Shown here: positions 61,963 to 64,000 of the stretch, in pieces
Numbering within the stretch: position 1 is the first letter of the stretch
Layout of the letters: each line of letters starts with the position of its first letter
Assembly (NCBI RefSeq): GCF_001562055.1
Contig: NZ_LLWE01000041.1
Span: forward strand, 62,001-126,000
Source: Polycladidibacter stylochi
Lineage (GTDB): Bacteria > Pseudomonadota > Alphaproteobacteria > Rhizobiales > Stappiaceae
Direction of reading: 5' to 3'
DNA: 64,000 nt
Made by a program: the position numbers and the translations under genes
Notes under the pieces: generated by a model
Seen by the model: the letters and a program-made list of their open reading frames with translations, nothing else
Databases searched by the model: none
What the model was told of the DNA's origin: nothing

Positions 61963-64000
61963 ATGAGCCATACCAAAGCATCAGGAACATCTGCGGCACA
62001 TATTGTAGGTATGGGGGTATATTGCCCATTGGGTAAGAGTTGTGCTCAGCTTGAAAAGGCGATGCTCTATGGTCAAGATTCAATTACACCGGTTGAGTTA
62101 TTTGACGCGAGCATGTTCCTTAGTGAACTGGCATCGTCATTTCCCTATGATTTGAAAGGGGAAATTAAAGCTGCCGATTGGATGGACCGGGCAACACTTT
62201 TCACAATTACCGCTTATAACGAAGCGTTGAAGCAATCTGGTTTGAATCTCTCTGAAATTGAACCAGAGCGCATCTCTGTGTGTTTGGGAAGTTCTCATGC
62301 AGGCCTAGTTAGCACAGAAGATGTAGCAGTGAAGGCACTTAATGCCGAACTTGAAAAAGTAGATCCAAAAACCTTAGCAGCAACTCTAGTTTCCAGTAGT
62401 ACCTCGGTCATCAAACGGCTCTGTGGTGCGAAAGGGCGTATGCTCACCATATCGTCTGCTTGTGCAAGCTCTAACTCAGCAATTGGAGTTGCTGCAGAAC
62501 TTGTTCGTACTGATCAAGCAGATGTTGTCATCGCGGGTGGTGCTGATACCGTCTCAGTTTCTGTTATGGCGGGGTTCAATGCGCTGCGCGCTCTATCTCC
62601 TGAGAAAACTGCGCCATTTTCCCCTCAAATAGGCCTGAGTCTTGGTGAGGGAGCAGGAATTGTTGTTTTAGTCAGCGACCGCCTGCGCGCACAACTAAAT
62701 TTGGTGAGTCTGGCACGTGTCCTTGGATATGGGCTGTCAGGTGACGCGCATCATGCAACTTCGCCTGATCAGGACGGCACTGGTGCAGAAAATGCAATGC
62801 GCAGTGCTTTGAACGATGCTGATGTTGCGCCAATACAAATTTCTTATATCAACGCACATGGTACAGGCACTGAGGCGAATGACGGCGCAGAGACCCGAGC
62901 TATGAAGCGTATGTTTGGTTCACAAGTTCCGGTCAGCTCAACCAAGAGCTATTACGGTCATACTCTTGGTGCGAGTGGTGTGATTGAAACAATTTCAACA
63001 CTCTTACTTGCTCAGGAAAACAAACTTCCAGCAAATTTAAGATTGGAGGACGTTCGTAAAGGCTGTGAGCACCTGAACTATGTCAAGCTAATGGATAATT
63101 CAGGGGCACCTCAAAAGCTGCTGATTAATAATTTTGGATTTGGTGGCAATAACAGTTCTCTGGTTTTGGAAGTGAATGGAAAAAATACTTCCAATGAGGT
63201 GCCTGCTTACAAAGAAGATGACGTTGTTATCACAGGGATTGGGCTGCACACCTGCGCTGGTGATGTGAAAGAATCTAGTGCTGAGCATCTAAAGTCGCAG
63301 CAATGTTTTGCTCAATTGGATGAGGAGACTGGATTTACATCAGCACTTTCAAACATCCCACGATTTACAAGCAAAGAGCTTCGCCCGTTTGCACGTACAG
63401 CCCGCAGCACAAAATTTGCTCTGCTTGCACTCAAAGATGCGTTAGGTGATGAGCATGATCTGTATGCCGAGAACCTAAGGTCTGGAATTATCAGCGGTGT
63501 TGTCTTTGGCGCACAGAAACCGACCGAAAAATATCTTGAGAGTGTTTTCTTGGGAAACCCGGCTTTGGCAAATGCTCATTTTTTTCCAATGATCACACTC
63601 AATGCTACGGGCGGTGCAGCATCCATGGCTTTCCAGATTAAGGGTTTTACGACAACCGTTACCGGATCAGCCTCAGCTGCCGCTTATGCTGCAGATCTTG
63701 TTAAATACCAGAGGCAAGACCGGGCGGCTGTGGTGTCATGTGATGAGCTTACCCCTGCTCTGGAGAAAATCTATCATCGAGCCGGTGTAGTTGCAAAAAC
63801 CAAAGAAAAACGTCCAAGACGTGCTCAGTCGCTGGGTGAGGCTGGAGCTGCAATTGCTCTTGAACGAAGATCCGAAGTGGACGCCCGAGGTGGGCAAGTT
63901 CAGGGGAAACTCATAGGTTGGGCGGTTTCACAAGATCCTATTGATATCTCAATGCAACGCGATGGCGAGGCATTAACTCGTGTCTTGAATAAAGCTTTAT
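61963..64000 (+). CDS. Tandem ketosynthase: active KS fused to a KS-like/chain-length-factor domain (cut by window end)
   Basis: The frame starts at ATG 61963 (GGAAAG upstream) and stays open to the window end, giving at least 679 residues. The first domain (about 1-405) is a complete FabF-like ketosynthase: Cys167 in SSACASSN, His299 in NAHGTGT, His333 in YYGHTLGASG, and NNFGFGGNN. A second KS fold begins near 415 (DVVITGIGLHTCAGD). Its nucleophile region reads TVTGSASAA, with no Cys. It therefore resembles the chain-length factor of type II polyketide or aryl-polyene systems, here fused to its partner. The product is unknown, since the rest of the cluster lies outside. Confidence 0.85.
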   Translation, partial: MSHTKASGTSAAHIVGMGVYCPLGKSCAQLEKAMLYGQDSITPVELFDASMFLSELASSFPYDLKGEIKAADWMDRATLFTITAYNEALKQSGLNLSEIEPERISVCLGSSHAGLVSTEDVAVKALNAELEKVDPKTLAATLVSSSTSVIKRLCGAKGRMLTISSACASSNSAIGVAAELVRTDQADVVIAGGADTVSVSVMAGFNALRALSPEKTAPFSPQIGLSLGEGAGIVVLVSDRLRAQLNLVSLARVLGYGLSGDAHHATSPDQDGTGAENAMRSALNDADVAPIQISYINAHGTGTEANDGAETRAMKRMFGSQVPVSSTKSYYGHTLGASGVIETISTLLLAQENKLPANLRLEDVRKGCEHLNYVKLMDNSGAPQKLLINNFGFGGNNSSLVLEVNGKNTSNEVPAYKEDDVVITGIGLHTCAGDVKESSAEHLKSQQCFAQLDEETGFTSALSNIPRFTSKELRPFARTARSTKFALLALKDALGDEHDLYAENLRSGIISGVVFGAQKPTEKYLESVFLGNPALANAHFFPMITLNATGGAASMAFQIKGFTTTVTGSASAAAYAADLVKYQRQDRAAVVSCDELTPALEKIYHRAGVVAKTKEKRPRRAQSLGEAGAAIALERRSEVDARGGQVQGKLIGWAVSQDPIDISMQRDGEALTRVLNKAL

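Overview
This 64 kb chromosomal window most likely comes from a Gram-negative alphaproteobacterium. The support is the gene content: LapB/C/E/G secretion, cytochrome bd with CydX and CydDC, an FeS-type photolyase, a DUF5368-like protein next to a sulfide:quinone oxidoreductase, and a TRAP binding protein. The tRNA-Met also looks alphaproteobacterial. The genus cannot be named from the sequence alone. Gene families and functions below were recognised from motifs; no database was searched.

Layout. 1-7.3 kb: two fragments of unknown genes, then a Lap-type type I secretion locus on the minus strand (TolC, ABC exporter, HlyD adaptor, LapG protease) without its adhesin. 8-13 kb: a chemoreceptor, a photolyase and a membrane protein of unknown function. 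13-22 kb: a respiratory block of DUF5368-like protein, SQR, cydX-cydB-cydA with an FNR-type box, cydC-cydD, and a divergent Rrf2 regulator. 22.1-31.2 kb: a complete type I-C CRISPR-Cas locus on the minus strand (cas3, cas5c, cas8c, cas7c, cas4, cas1, cas2, leader, 17 repeats). 31.7-39.2 kb: a complete type I Zorya operon (zorABCD) on the plus strand, closed by a tRNA-Met gene. 39.6-44 kb: vapBC and an autotransporter. 44.2-50.3 kb: a Na+/solute symporter operon with its usual DUF4212, DUF294 and exonuclease companions. 50.8-59 kb: an IS110 element in a barrel gene, and relics of IS6-family transposases on both sides of a small catabolic cluster (dehydrogenase, DctP, ketopantoate-reductase-like, HpcH/HpaI aldolase). 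59.4-64 kb: the start of a fatty-acid/polyketide-type cluster (dehydratase, ACP, two SDRs, and a tandem ketosynthase cut by the window edge).

Most interesting element. Between cas3 and cas5c there is a stretch that ordinary annotation leaves blank. On the minus strand it holds a sigma70-like promoter inside the 3' end of cas3, a strong Shine-Dalgarno site, and a 35-codon ORF for a cationic, hydrophobic peptide. A single degenerate CRISPR repeat follows, and then a spacer-like sequence. That pseudo-spacer matches 13 of its first 14 nt to a site abutting the ORF's own promoter. The site is preceded by TTC, the type I-C PAM, and the single mismatch is at position 6, which type I effectors do not read. 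Complementarity stops after position 14. This is the architecture of a CRISPR-regulated toxin-antitoxin (CreTA-like) module, in which Cascade guided by a crRNA-like antitoxin silences a toxin and so makes the cas genes addictive. A CreR-like autoregulator of the downstream cas genes is the main alternative. The defence island therefore combines CRISPR-Cas, a probable guard module and Zorya, with a vapBC pair just beyond the tRNA.
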